From assembly GCA_020629255.1 (NCBI GenBank), contig JAHDDR010000012.1, forward strand, positions 1 through 40,698: a stretch of DNA of 40,698 nucleotides. The letters run 5' to 3'. The notes below the pieces were generated by a model, which worked only from the letters and a program-made list of their open reading frames with translations, did not search any database and was not told where the DNA came from. Below are positions 8,291 to 17,243 of the stretch, one piece after another. Source of the DNA: Saprospiraceae bacterium. Lineage in GTDB: Bacteria; Bacteroidota; Bacteroidia; Chitinophagales; Saprospiraceae. Both the position numbers and the translations under genes were made by a program. Positions within the stretch are counted from its first letter, which is position 1. Each line of letters starts with the position of its first letter.

Positions 8291-10489
8291 ATGTTGCTGC
8301 GTTTTTTGATCATTAGTTGTATCGGTATTATTTCTTGGCAAGAAGCCTTTACCCAATCCATTGCTGTACTAAAGGATGAAGCCGATTTGTTTTTTTCCGT
8401 AGGAAGATACAATGATGCACTGAATAATTACCTGAAAGTACAAAAGGAAAAACCCAATAAATTAGACATCAAATATAAATTGGGTTTATGTTACATGGAA
8501 TTGGGCAATATCCAGAACGCAGAGCAATATTTGCTTTTTGTGGCGAACCAGAAAGGCAGTGATATTGAATCTTGGTTCTATTTGGGAAGACTGAACCATC
8601 TGAAGGGGCAATTCCAAAAAGCCATTACCTACTATAAACGATACATCAAATTAGCGGATGTTGAGATAAGGAAAAGAAAAGAGGCGAAACATTATATCCG
8701 ACAATGTGCTGCTGCTCGGGAAATCAAGTATTATGATGAACAAGCCATTGTCGAAAATTTGGGCGTCGTAATCAATGGCCCTTATGATGATTATGCTCCC
8801 ATCATGAGCCCTGGGAGGGAGAATACGATTTATTTTTCTTCTATTCGCCAAGGAAATGCCGGAGGACTAAGGGATCAAGAAGGTTTGGAAGATGATTACC
8901 TCGGTACATATAATAGTGATATTTATTCATCTCAATTGGTAAATGGTGAATGGACGTCCATCCGCCCTTTCGACAATCTTATTAATTCTTCACGTCATGA
9001 TGAAATTGTAGGATTTAGTGACGATGCAACAGTCCTATATTATTATAAAGGATATCACCCTATTCGGGATGGAGCCATATTTACAGATACCATCCGTGCT
9101 TCGGAAGAGGTGGTCTTTCCCAATGAATTCAAAAGTCCGGTTAAATTGAAACGAGGAGATCAAACACCTTTCTTTTTTAATGATTCCATCATTATTTTTT
9201 CTGCGAAGAGAGAAAAAGGATATGGAGGATTGGATTTATATGTGATTCAAAAATTAAATGGTGGATTTTGGACCCGTCCTCAGAATCTCGGGCCGGAAAT
9301 TAATACCCCATATGATGAAAAATGCCCCTTTCTCACCAAAAATGGACGGACCCTCTTTTTTAGCTCCAATAGTAATAAAAGTATGGGCGGCTTCGATATT
9401 TTCAAAACTACATTTGTAGATCAAGCCCAAGAATGGTCGGAACCCCAAAATTTAGGAATGCCTGTGAATTCCCCTGGCGATGATCTTTCGTTCTCCGTGT
9501 CCCAAGATGGACTGAAAACCTACTTTACGTCTAACCGTATGGGAGGTTTGGGTGGCTTTGATATTTATGCTGGCTATTTCAAAACCGTCCAGTCCGGGCA
9601 GTTGAGTTTGTCCAATCCGGTCTCTTTTCATTTAGTAAAAGATGGAATGTCAACAGTAGCAACACCTATCCATTCAAATACAAATTCTACTTCGAGTCAT
9701 TCAACATCGAGTTCCTCTTCGAGTGATCCTTCTGATATGGCGAAAGAAAAGGTGAAATTGAAACATATTTTCTACGAAGGAGATAATGTCATTACACCCG
9801 CCAATATTAACGAATTGAATAAAATTGCTGAATTGGCGGTGAAATATCCTCAAATGAAGGTAGAGGTGTCGGGGCATACCGACGATACCGATCCTGAAAA
9901 ATTCCGATTGTATTTCTCGTATCTGAGAGCAGAAAAGGCAGCAAAATTCCTTCAACAAAATGGTATGTTGGAAGAGAATATTGTTATAAAAGGATATGGT
10001 TCGGTTTATCCCCTGGCGAAAAATAAAAGTCTGGATGGTAGTCCGAGCAAAATGGGTAAAAAACTCAATAAAAGAATCGAATTCCGCTTCTTGAATTTGG
10101 AAAGTGTCCCTGTCGATTTGGTGATTGAAAAACCGGATGTGAATGATAGGATCAAGGAATATAAACGTTCGTTTTATGAAAGTTCTCTAAAAGGATTATC
10201 CTATAAGGTACAGGTGGCCGCCATGAAAAATATGTACGATAGCAATATCATCGTAAAATATAATGATCCCATGGTAGAAAAAGATCCCAAGAAAAATATT
10301 TTGAGATATACCGTCGGGCTTTTCAGAACCTATTCGTCGGCTCAACGCCTAAGGGATGAATTGCGTAAGGCAGGGGTGACCCGTGCTTACATCGTTCCAT
10401 TTATAGATGGTGTGAGAATGGATGTTACCCAAGCAGAAGTGCATGCTGAGAAGTATTATGATTTGAGGAATTACATCATCGGTAACTAG
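8291..10489 (+). CDS. TPR-PD40-OmpA-SPOR envelope protein
   Basis: 732-residue exported protein. Domains in order: signal peptide 1-22 (AFTQS); TPR repeats about 25-145; PD40/WD40-like beta-propeller blades about 165-430, with repeats such as YGGLDLY, MGGFDIF and LGGFDIY; a Ser/Thr-rich linker 455-482; an OmpA-type peptidoglycan-binding domain about 488-600, with SGHTDDTD and NKRIEFRF; and a C-terminal SPOR-like domain about 636-705 (SYKVQVAAM, YTVGLFRTY). It probably sits in the periplasm tied to peptidoglycan. PorE-like proteins share TPR, propeller and OmpA, but this one has SPOR instead of the carboxypeptidase-regulatory domain. SPOR usually binds denuded septal glycan, so a division-linked role is possible. 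Confidence 0.88.
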   Translation: MLLRFLIISCIGIISWQEAFTQSIAVLKDEADLFFSVGRYNDALNNYLKVQKEKPNKLDIKYKLGLCYMELGNIQNAEQYLLFVANQKGSDIESWFYLGRLNHLKGQFQKAITYYKRYIKLADVEIRKRKEAKHYIRQCAAAREIKYYDEQAIVENLGVVINGPYDDYAPIMSPGRENTIYFSSIRQGNAGGLRDQEGLEDDYLGTYNSDIYSSQLVNGEWTSIRPFDNLINSSRHDEIVGFSDDATVLYYYKGYHPIRDGAIFTDTIRASEEVVFPNEFKSPVKLKRGDQTPFFFNDSIIIFSAKREKGYGGLDLYVIQKLNGGFWTRPQNLGPEINTPYDEKCPFLTKNGRTLFFSSNSNKSMGGFDIFKTTFVDQAQEWSEPQNLGMPVNSPGDDLSFSVSQDGLKTYFTSNRMGGLGGFDIYAGYFKTVQSGQLSLSNPVSFHLVKDGMSTVATPIHSNTNSTSSHSTSSSSSSDPSDMAKEKVKLKHIFYEGDNVITPANINELNKIAELAVKYPQMKVEVSGHTDDTDPEKFRLYFSYLRAEKAAKFLQQNGMLEENIVIKGYGSVYPLAKNKSLDGSPSKMGKKLNKRIEFRFLNLESVPVDLVIEKPDVNDRIKEYKRSFYESSLKGLSYKVQVAAMKNMYDSNIIVKYNDPMVEKDPKKNILRYTVGLFRTYSSAQRLRDELRKAGVTRAYIVPFIDGVRMDVTQAEVHAEKYYDLRNYIIGN

Positions 10490-10497
10490 GATTAGTA

Positions 10498-10986
10498 TTA
10501 TTCTGGAGGATGTTTTTCCCTCCATTGCCCGACTAAAACGGACAGATGCCCAAAAATGGAATCGATGGGATAATTCTCTTCACTGATGAGGTGGATATCT
10601 CCACCATATTCTTCCACAAGAATAACTCTTGCCGTATCAATGGAAATGAATTCGCCTCCCCGCTGTACCGGATATTTCGAATGTTCCTTAAATTCTTCTA
10701 GTTTGATGGTTCTGATTTTATCAAAAGTGAGGGTTCCTCTCGGTGTAGTGAGTCCATTTTCGTATAATTGCACCGTATTGAGGCGATTGATGGTGAGATA
10801 GGAAAAAATTCCGGTTCCCAATGCTATGATTCCCATAAAACCAGAAAATAAAAGAAGCAATTTCTTGTTGGTTTTCATGGCATACATGAAACCTAAAATA
10901 CAAAGGAGAACTACGATGGCTCCGCCGATATAATACAAAGACAACTCGGAGGTGTTGGGTTCGAAAGAAAATAAAGCCTCATTCAT
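10498..10986 (-). CDS. small membrane protein with PH-like C-terminal half
   Basis: 162 residues. Two transmembrane helices, about 17-36 and 42-64, are followed by a soluble beta-rich region of about 95 residues (VQLYENGLTTPRG, FDKIRTIKLEEF, VILVEEYGGDIHLIS) of the kind seen in bacterial PH-like domains. I do not recognise a named family. It converges with the OmpA-SPOR gene, 8 bp apart. A one-mismatch -7 box (CATTTTTG, minus strand, 11010-11017) lies 24 bases upstream. Confidence 0.7.
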   Translation of the reverse strand: MNEALFSFEPNTSELSLYYIGGAIVVLLCILGFMYAMKTNKKLLLLFSGFMGIIALGTGIFSYLTINRLNTVQLYENGLTTPRGTLTFDKIRTIKLEEFKEHSKYPVQRGGEFISIDTARVILVEEYGGDIHLISEENYPIDSIFGHLSVLVGQWREKHPPE

Positions 10987-11039
10987 TATTTATAGTTTGT
11001 TAGGAAATACAAAAATGGATTAACGAACGTTATCGGATT

Positions 11040-11843
11040 ATGCGGACAAAGATACTCATATTCATCATACAACTTTTCTTTTTCCAATTGTCGGCTCAAG
11101 ATGACAATTTAGGTTCTGCCTCGGATAGTCCAGAAGTGATCGATTCACTCAAGAATCAAATGGTCGAAAACATGAAAAAAAAGAGAAAAGGAAAAAAATT
11201 ACTACCTGATTCTTTGATGGTATCCCAACCCAAAATCCCTTTCAAGCAAAAAATGAAAAATTTTGGACAGGAAATGAAAACCTGGCCCAAAAAAATCATT
11301 CATATCTTTGATGATGAACATCCCAAACCCAAAAAAGCATTGATCATGTCGTTCATACTTCCAGGATCGGGACAGGTTTATAATAAAAAAGATTGGAAAT
11401 TACCCATTGTGTATGGTGGCTTGGGCGGCTTGAGTTATTTGGTGTCCTACAATACTCAAAATTATAGGCGATTCCGAACCGCTTATATTTCCCGTTTGGA
11501 TGATGATCCCGATACCATCGAAGAAATCGCAACCCAAAATTTAAGTGATGATGTGTTGAAAAATGTAAGGGATTTCCACAGAAAAAAAGTGGAGCGATCC
11601 TATTTGGGTCTATTTGGATTTTACTTGATTGTAGGAATAGATGCTTTTGTTGATGCCCATCTTGCAGATTTTACCATTGATGAGGATTTATTGTTAGGGG
11701 CTAAATTGCGGCCCAGTGTCAACCCACAATATGGTGTTCAGTTTCCCGTAACGGGTTTGGGATTGAGTTGGGATTTATCGAAGAAACGAACCAAGGATCA
11801 CAAAGATTTTAAATCTTTATCCGAATTTGAAGTTAGACCGTGA
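11040..11843 (+). CDS. DUF5683 domain protein, exported
   Basis: 267 residues. N-terminal signal peptide ending FQLSAQ, then a basic linker, then the DUF5683 core from about residue 95: KALIMSFILPGSGQVYNKK, a glycine-rich membrane segment around 120-140, and a second hydrophobic helix around 190-215 (YLGLFGFYLIVGIDAFVDAHL). The family is widespread in Bacteroidota and of unknown function. It begins divergently from the PH-like gene and is followed after 16 bp by an SDR gene, probably as an operon. Confidence 0.82.
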   Translation: MRTKILIFIIQLFFFQLSAQDDNLGSASDSPEVIDSLKNQMVENMKKKRKGKKLLPDSLMVSQPKIPFKQKMKNFGQEMKTWPKKIIHIFDDEHPKPKKALIMSFILPGSGQVYNKKDWKLPIVYGGLGGLSYLVSYNTQNYRRFRTAYISRLDDDPDTIEEIATQNLSDDVLKNVRDFHRKKVERSYLGLFGFYLIVGIDAFVDAHLADFTIDEDLLLGAKLRPSVNPQYGVQFPVTGLGLSWDLSKKRTKDHKDFKSLSEFEVRP

Positions 11844-11859
11844 AAAAAGAAAATCATAG

Positions 11860-12567
11860 ATGAAAATTATTGTCGTTACCGGAGGAACTAAAGGAATTGG
11901 AAGAGCCATCGCAGAGATCTTCGCCAAAAGCGGGGATTGTAAAATATTCATATGTTCTCGAAATGAAGGCGATTTGGCGAATGCGAAAAAAGAATTGGAA
12001 AACTTACATCCCAGTACCGAAGTATTGACCCAAGTAACGGATGTGAGTAGCAAAGAGGACGTTCTAGCTTTCGCCGATTTTATCCATCAAAATGGAAATA
12101 TTGTAGATGTATTGGTGAATAATGCCGGGGTTTTCATTCCAGGAGAAATCAGTAATGAAGAAGAAGGCATCCTCGAATTAATGATCAATACCAACTTGTA
12201 TTCTGCCTATCATCTCACCCGTGCATTGCTTCCTAAAATGAAGGAACGCAAATCGGGGCATATTTTCAATATTTGCTCGATAGCCAGTAAAATTGCTTAC
12301 CCGAATGGTGGTTCCTATTCGATTTCCAAATTTGCTTTGTTGGGCTTTTCCAAAGTATTAAGGGAAGAAATGAAAGCCTATAACATTCGGGTATCATCCG
12401 TTCTGCCGGGTGCGACTTGGTCCAATTCTTGGAAAGGGGCAGAACTGCCCGAATCGAGATTGATGAAAGCCAACGACATTGCCATCATGGTGAAAGCAGC
12501 CTATGATTTGAGCGATTCGGCAGTGATGGAAGACATCATACTACGACCCCAATTGGGCGATTTGTAA
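11860..12567 (+). CDS. short-chain dehydrogenase/reductase (SDR)
   Basis: 235-residue classical SDR. NAD(P)-binding TGGTKGIG is at 7-14, NNAG at 87-90, and the catalytic triad is Ser140, Tyr153 and Lys157 (YSISK). The basic-residue pattern around 33-34 (CSRNE) suggests NADP(H). The substrate cannot be read from the sequence; sepiapterin-reductase-like and 3-oxoacyl-ACP-reductase-like relatives are both common. It lies 16 bp behind the DUF5683 gene. Confidence 0.92.
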   Translation: MKIIVVTGGTKGIGRAIAEIFAKSGDCKIFICSRNEGDLANAKKELENLHPSTEVLTQVTDVSSKEDVLAFADFIHQNGNIVDVLVNNAGVFIPGEISNEEEGILELMINTNLYSAYHLTRALLPKMKERKSGHIFNICSIASKIAYPNGGSYSISKFALLGFSKVLREEMKAYNIRVSSVLPGATWSNSWKGAELPESRLMKANDIAIMVKAAYDLSDSAVMEDIILRPQLGDL

Positions 12568-12585
12568 ACTCCAATTGGTATAACA

Positions 12586-13197
12586 CTATTCTCCTTGGAT
12601 GAATTCCAACCATTCTTCTGTATTCGGATTGGTTTCTGAAAAATCCATTAATTTCTTTTGTTGAATATCCATCATCTTATCGACAATAGAATCTAGATTC
12701 GTATCCTTTTCTGATGGTTGGGACACAGCTGCCGATTTCGGTGTAGCTCCTTTCAGTTGTTTCAGCTTCTTATAAAATCCATAGGTAGTATTCATGAACT
12801 TGAAATAGCTTTTTGCATCTTCAATCGGGCTTTCTCTTTCGATTTTTTGATTTAACTCATCCAGAAATTTCTTTTCATCATTTGTAATTTTCTTACTCTG
12901 ATTCTTAAAGTCAATGAATTGATGGAGCCATTCTTCTGCCTTCGCTTCTCGGGCATTTTCTTCTAATTGTGCTTTTTTCTTTTCTTCTTTAAAGGTTTGC
13001 CAATCTTTGGTAGAACGAGGATTGTTGGTGATGGTGATTTCTTCAGTAGTTTTTGTTGCTTTGATGCCCATTTGGTTCATCAGGAAAAAAATACCTCCGA
13101 CTGCTAAGAAGATAAGTAAGAATTTAATGCCTTTGCCCATGCCTTTCTTTTCACGAGAAGAGGGCGGTGGCGTGTTGGCGTGATGTTTTTTTGACAT
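12586..13197 (-). CDS. hypothetical single-pass membrane protein with charged helical tail
   Basis: 203 residues. A short cytoplasmic Lys/His/Pro-rich N-terminus is followed by one transmembrane helix at about 25-42, and then by a strongly charged, helix-forming region with no recognisable domain. It lies downstream of the pseudo-HD/PycTM gene on the same strand, but a perfect -7 box between them suggests separate transcription. Confidence 0.7.
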   Translation of the reverse strand: MSKKHHANTPPPSSREKKGMGKGIKFLLIFLAVGGIFFLMNQMGIKATKTTEEITITNNPRSTKDWQTFKEEKKKAQLEENAREAKAEEWLHQFIDFKNQSKKITNDEKKFLDELNQKIERESPIEDAKSYFKFMNTTYGFYKKLKQLKGATPKSAAVSQPSEKDTNLDSIVDKMMDIQQKKLMDFSETNPNTEEWLEFIQGE

Positions 13198-13229
13198 ACG
13201 TAGAATCTTTGTTACAAGAGAATTGTCGT

Positions 13230-13237
13230 CAAATATA
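13230..13237 (-). promoter_or_regulatory. -7 promoter box (TATATTTG)
   Basis: Perfect minus-strand TAnnTTTG, 32 bases before the ATG of the single-pass membrane protein gene at 13197. Confidence 0.6.
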
Positions 13238-13286
13238 ATACCGTTTTTTCTTATAGAAAGTTTAAGGTAGAAGAAGGATTCCTATT

Positions 13287-14498
13287 CTAATAAGCAAGGG
13301 CGATATACGAAAAGATAAGTACGGATATGACAAACCCACCCAAAAAGACATGGTAGGAGATACGGAGCAATTTGTATTTTTTGTCGAGTGCTTTTCCCAA
13401 AAAATATAGGTCCCGACTCATATTTCCATACAACAATTCGTCATTACGGAGCATGGCATCCATCGCTTCTTCGAATTCTTCGAGCTGCATGTGCGAGAAA
13501 TTACCAAAAAAGGCAATGTTCTTTCTTGATTTCACGGCATCCGTTACATTTTTATTTACTTTGGTCACTCTAGGACTTGCTGCAGCAACAGAAAAAATCA
13601 AGGAAACCAAAGCCGTCAAAACGAAAATGGTAATGGGCATGACCGTTTGCGGTTTTTCAAAAATCAACCGGCCATAGGTAACGACAGACAAGACGACAGA
13701 AATCAGAATGGCATTGATGCCAGTCATCATATTGGCCTTATTATCCGCTATTGCGGATAAATTGATATGATTCCGATAAACCGAACGGAAAAATGTCTGG
13801 GCACCCCGCATCGGATATTTGGGTTCTAAGCCCTGGAATTTCCGGAACAAATTATCTTCGGTTCCTTTTTTGTTTTTCTTTTTTAGTAGGATGCTATCCG
13901 TTCGTTTTTTCTGGTCGATAATATTTTGGTTCAGGATAGGCGAAAAAACCATCTGGCCATAAGGGGTATAAAACCTAGACTGGAGCAATGAATCCAGATG
14001 ATTTTGCTCCCATTCTTCTTGAGTATATTTTTTATCGGAAACCAATTCTTCTTCGAGCCGCTTTAGAGGAGCCAATCTAAAATTATTGGAAGTGGCCCAA
14101 TAGGCTAGGGATGCATCATGTAACAGTTGCGATTCTACCGTTTCATTGGGAGTATCTGCCCGGAAGGATTCGATACAAGCCATAACACGTTTTACGCCTT
14201 CCTCGCTGAAGTTTTTTTCCCTAAGGAAACGAGCCGCCATATTTTTACCGATGGTAATCGGATTATCAAATTGGCGAAGCAAACCGGCAGCATAAAACCA
14301 AGCAGAAATTTTTGCAATTTGTGTCTCTGCCGAGTTTTGGTTAAACCCAGAATAATGACCAATATCTTGGATTAGATTACAGACCTCCGCAGCCCGGCGA
14401 TAATCATGGAATAAGAGTTTGGTATTTCCATTATCATTGAAAATATCAAGGATATATTCTTCAACTTGTTTTATGATATGTGGCAACTGTGTTGTCAT
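13287..14498 (-). CDS. degenerate HD domain fused to Pycsar-effector-type transmembrane (PycTM) domain
   Basis: 403 residues. Residues about 10-150 follow the layout of an HD phosphohydrolase, but the metal-binding residues are largely gone: FHDYRRA has Arg where the second histidine of a typical YHNxxH would be, and AWFYAAG has Tyr-Ala in place of the His-Asp pair; only LLHDASL (D128) looks retained. Residues about 232-403 match the PycTM module: MRGAQTFFRSVYRNHINLSA, IADNKANMMTGINA, then transmembrane helices at about 262-280, 287-307 and 382-402, with the conserved block around FFGNFSHMQLEEFEEAM. In Pycsar defence such domains respond to cyclic CMP or UMP and damage the membrane. No nucleotide cyclase gene is adjacent, so a defence role is only inference. 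Confidence 0.82.
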   Translation of the reverse strand: MTTQLPHIIKQVEEYILDIFNDNGNTKLLFHDYRRAAEVCNLIQDIGHYSGFNQNSAETQIAKISAWFYAAGLLRQFDNPITIGKNMAARFLREKNFSEEGVKRVMACIESFRADTPNETVESQLLHDASLAYWATSNNFRLAPLKRLEEELVSDKKYTQEEWEQNHLDSLLQSRFYTPYGQMVFSPILNQNIIDQKKRTDSILLKKKNKKGTEDNLFRKFQGLEPKYPMRGAQTFFRSVYRNHINLSAIADNKANMMTGINAILISVVLSVVTYGRLIFEKPQTVMPITIFVLTALVSLIFSVAAASPRVTKVNKNVTDAVKSRKNIAFFGNFSHMQLEEFEEAMDAMLRNDELLYGNMSRDLYFLGKALDKKYKLLRISYHVFLGGFVISVLIFSYIALAY

Positions 14499-14513
14499 AA
14501 TACATATGAACTA

Positions 14514-14521
14514 CAAATTTA
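14514..14521 (-). promoter_or_regulatory. -7 promoter box (TAAATTTG)
   Basis: Perfect minus-strand TAnnTTTG only 15 bases before the ATG of the pseudo-HD/PycTM gene, so its leader would be very short. Confidence 0.55.
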
Positions 14522-14623
14522 ATTCCATTTCCCTCCTGTAGTCCATGTTTTAGTATTCTGAAGGAGATTTATATTCTGTTTAATGTGTACTTATTACGTA
14601 AATGTAATAAATAAATACGAAAA

Positions 14624-15658
14624 TTACTGAATTTCGCTTCTATAAGTCAAGATGTAATTTTTTAGGCTTTCCAATTTTTTATCAGTTAATAACAATAAAA
14701 TGAGGGGGTCTTTTTTGGAAACAATTTCATAAAGGATAAAGCTATCTATTTGTCTTTTCGTACTAATTTTGGATAGTAATTCGAATAAGGGAAACTGTTC
14801 TTTTTTGTCTTCTGATTCCAAGCCCTCGTAGGTAATTAGAGCATTCATTACGGCTTCTTTTTCTTGGATGATTTCTGGATCTTGAATAGAAATTTTACTC
14901 ATTTTTTCTCGATACCCCGGTTCATAAATCCATAAAGATTTTACGGCTCCATAAGCCGCCCAAACAGAATGTCCGAAATCAATATTAATATTTTTATTGC
15001 CCTTGTTTTGTGTCACTTCAAAAATGGGTTGGAAAGAAATAGTCGAATATTTTTTTCCATTTTTTTCATACATCCGAATGAGTGTATCCAAAATGAAAGG
15101 ATTATTCCGATTAAATATATGAGCCAATGTGATTTTATCCAAAGCTTTTTCTTTTTCGGAAAGCCCCATATGGCACATGGCAGAATAAAGAAGAGCATCC
15201 GAGTCAATGGAATTAAATTCCAAGGTTTTATCGAACCAATATAAGGCGGAAGAATAATCTTTTTCCAATAAATAAGAACGACCCATTTTATTGAGGAGGT
15301 CAGAATTTGAAGGTTCGATAATCAAAGCTTTTTCTAAATGTTTCCTCGCTTTATCTCCTCGTTGTTTTCCTAATTCTTTATCCGCTTTTTTTAATTTTTT
15401 ACTAATTCTTTTATCCCAATTTTTTATTTCTTTTTCCTCCAATCTGATTTCTGTTGCTGTAGCAATACGAATCAAATTCTCGGATTTTTGTCCGATGTTT
15501 TTATAAATAGGAGAGGGAACCTCCCTTTCGAGAGTATCGAAAACATAAGTCAATTCAGACTCTTCCATTAATCGAACGATCTCCGCAGGATCATGTAACC
15601 TTTGTCCGAATGAATGGAAAACAACAAATAAAAAACAAATTGGGAGGTAGTATTTCAT
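14624..15658 (-). CDS. exported TPR protein
   Basis: 344 residues with signal peptide ending FHSFGQ. A charged Lys/Glu-rich segment at about 75-105 is followed by three TPR-like units from about 105 to 200 (ARKHLEKALIIEPSNSDLLN, SSALYWFDKTLEFNSIDSDA, and a third around EKALDKITLAHIF). The C-terminal 140 residues are helical and unrecognised. No partner gene is evident. A MITE-like element lies 32 bp upstream of its start and may supply or alter its promoter; I see no clear -7 box in the gap itself. Confidence 0.75.
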   Translation of the reverse strand: MKYYLPICFLFVVFHSFGQRLHDPAEIVRLMEESELTYVFDTLEREVPSPIYKNIGQKSENLIRIATATEIRLEEKEIKNWDKRISKKLKKADKELGKQRGDKARKHLEKALIIEPSNSDLLNKMGRSYLLEKDYSSALYWFDKTLEFNSIDSDALLYSAMCHMGLSEKEKALDKITLAHIFNRNNPFILDTLIRMYEKNGKKYSTISFQPIFEVTQNKGNKNINIDFGHSVWAAYGAVKSLWIYEPGYREKMSKISIQDPEIIQEKEAVMNALITYEGLESEDKKEQFPLFELLSKISTKRQIDSFILYEIVSKKDPLILLLLTDKKLESLKNYILTYRSEIQ

Positions 15659-15690
15659 AATATTTATTTTTGATGTTGTTTGGGGCTTGA

Positions 15691-15852
15691 GAGCATGTTT
15701 AAAATTGGCTTTTGGAGATAGAAACAGTAATTATTTTAATTAGATAAGGCACAAAAAACGGAGTTTAGCCTTAGCTAAATGAGTATTTTTGAAACGAAGT
15801 ATAATCAAAATAAGTGCGTTTTTAGCCCAAAGTGTTAAATTTAAACATGCTC
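15691..15852. mobile_element. MITE-like element, 162 bp, 13-bp terminal inverted repeats
   Basis: Perfect terminal inverted repeats GAGCATGTTTAAA (15691-15703) and TTTAAACATGCTC (15840-15852), with the match continuing imperfectly inward. The flanking base triplets are both TGA (15688-15690 and 15853-15855), consistent with a 3-bp target duplication. The centre holds a nested hairpin: TTTAGC-CTTA-GCTAAA at 15764-15779, within outer arms CAAAAA (15752-15757) and TTTTTG (15786-15791). There is no coding capacity. Ends beginning GAG and a TNA target site recall the IS1031 group of IS5-family elements; that assignment is inference. Confidence 0.7.
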
Positions 15853-15856
15853 TGAA

Positions 15857-17032
15857 TTATATAATTCTTTTTACGCAAGTTTCTGGTTTCAGTTGCCCAC
15901 TAAAATGTTCAAGAATGTTAATGCCCGGTTTTTTGCCGATTTCCAGACTGCCTAATTCATTTTCAAAACCCAAGGCTTTGGCTCCGTTTAGGGTTGCCCA
16001 TTCCAATAATGTCTCGAAAGGAACATACGATTGGAACCGACTAATGGTTTTCATTTCATCCAAAATAGATAATTGCCAATTTGAGGTAAGACTGTCTGTA
16101 CCGAGCGTTACCCTGGCATTCTGATTTAAAAAAGCTTGGTAATTCGGAAGCCTATTTTCAATATATAAATTGGCATTCGGGCAAGAAGCCCAGAACGTAT
16201 TAGGACTCCATTTTTGTGCTGTTTGTATATCATCTTCTGTACTTAGCGTATTATGGACAAATAAGGTTCGATTGTTCGGATGTAAATATTCTAACGCATA
16301 GTGTATGGATTTCTGGCCCGTTGCCGAAAAATCATCCAAAGAAAGACCAAAACTTTCGTACCAATTTTTGAAACCTCCGGTTTTTTCTAAAAATAATTGA
16401 TTCTCCGGCGGCGTTTCCTGATTGTGTATACTGATGGTTCTTCCTTCTACAGAAGTTTGTTCCTTTATTTTTTTAAATAATTTTCTAGAAACACTGTAGG
16501 GAGCATGTGGAACAATTTCTTTTTGGCTCCCCTCATTTAATTTCAAATGATTGAAGACCTCGTAATATTTTTCAAAAGTGGAATCTGCATCTTTTTCTTG
16601 AAATAAATCGAACATTTCTACGAATGTGTAGAATGTTAAATCACTTTTTTCTTTTGTGGGAAAAGTATCAACTGTATTAGAAATATCGCCGACGGCAACA
16701 ATGCCATTTTTCAGCATTTCTTGCTCGGCGTTTTGGATAGCTTCTTGTATTTCTTCCGGAGCCACTTCCCTTTGTGTCACTACACTCGTGATGAAGGGAA
16801 TCAAGCCCGTTCCCGTATTCACTTTTCCCTTCATGTGCGACAGTTCCAAGTGGCAATGTGTATTGATAAAACCGGGAATCATTGCTCCTTCAAAATGCTT
16901 TACACTGCTAGGATCTTGATTTTCCTTTGCATCGAAACCTAAAATCCGACCATCATCATCTAAAATGATAACGCCATTTTTAATGGGTTCATGAGAAACC
17001 GGATATATGATATCAGCACTGTATTTCTTCAT
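15857..17032 (-). CDS. metal-dependent amidohydrolase (TRZ/ATZ / aminofutalosine-deaminase-like)
   Basis: 391-residue TIM-barrel amidohydrolase. The metal-binding motif HCHLELSH is at 59-66, with HAPYS at 176-180, His203 and Glu206 in SIHNQE, His260 in LFVHNT, and Asp313 in TLGTDSL. The set [15 protein letters not shown] plus [11 protein letters not shown] is typical of deaminases acting on N-heterocycles. Related Bacteroidota proteins are often assigned to aminodeoxyfutalosine deamination in menaquinone synthesis, but no other futalosine gene is in the window, so the substrate stays open. Its stop lies 4 bp from the MITE-like element. Confidence 0.85.
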   Translation of the reverse strand: MKKYSADIIYPVSHEPIKNGVIILDDDGRILGFDAKENQDPSSVKHFEGAMIPGFINTHCHLELSHMKGKVNTGTGLIPFITSVVTQREVAPEEIQEAIQNAEQEMLKNGIVAVGDISNTVDTFPTKEKSDLTFYTFVEMFDLFQEKDADSTFEKYYEVFNHLKLNEGSQKEIVPHAPYSVSRKLFKKIKEQTSVEGRTISIHNQETPPENQLFLEKTGGFKNWYESFGLSLDDFSATGQKSIHYALEYLHPNNRTLFVHNTLSTEDDIQTAQKWSPNTFWASCPNANLYIENRLPNYQAFLNQNARVTLGTDSLTSNWQLSILDEMKTISRFQSYVPFETLLEWATLNGAKALGFENELGSLEIGKKPGINILEHFSGQLKPETCVKRII

Positions 17033-17082
17033 TTCTGATTTTTAGACGTAATAAATATATTAAGTTGCAAATAACTTGAGTT

Positions 17083-17161
17083 CATAGCCAATAGTTGGAT
17101 AGACCATAGAATAATTATGTTGAAGAAACTAACTCTATCGACTATTTGCTATCTAGCTATG
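17083..17161. repeat. interrupted inverted repeat in divergent intergenic region
   Basis: Three short paired blocks are arranged in register: CATAGC (17083-17088) with GCTATG (17156-17161), AATAGT (17090-17095) with ACTATT (17141-17146), and GATAGA (17098-17103) with TCTATC (17134-17139). They form a long imperfect hairpin between the amidohydrolase and folK, upstream of the folK promoter. It could be a regulatory site or a decayed element. Confidence 0.45.
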
Positions 17162-17207
17162 GACGTTGCGAATTTATTCGCAGCTTAGATTATATAGGAA
17201 CAAATCC

Positions 17208-17215
17208 TACCTTTG
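17208..17215 (+). promoter_or_regulatory. -7 promoter box (TACCTTTG) for folK-dNK
   Basis: Perfect TAnnTTTG followed by CAAGAG. It lies inside the open frame that extends upstream of folK, which argues that translation starts downstream of it. Confidence 0.65.
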
Positions 17216-17243
17216 CAAGAGTTCAAATATAGCATCTTTAGCA

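Noticed and set aside
14591-14610. Small hairpin TTATTAC / GTAATAA after the exported TPR gene
   Set aside because: Only seven A-T-rich pairs with no G-C core or U-tract; too weak to call a terminator.
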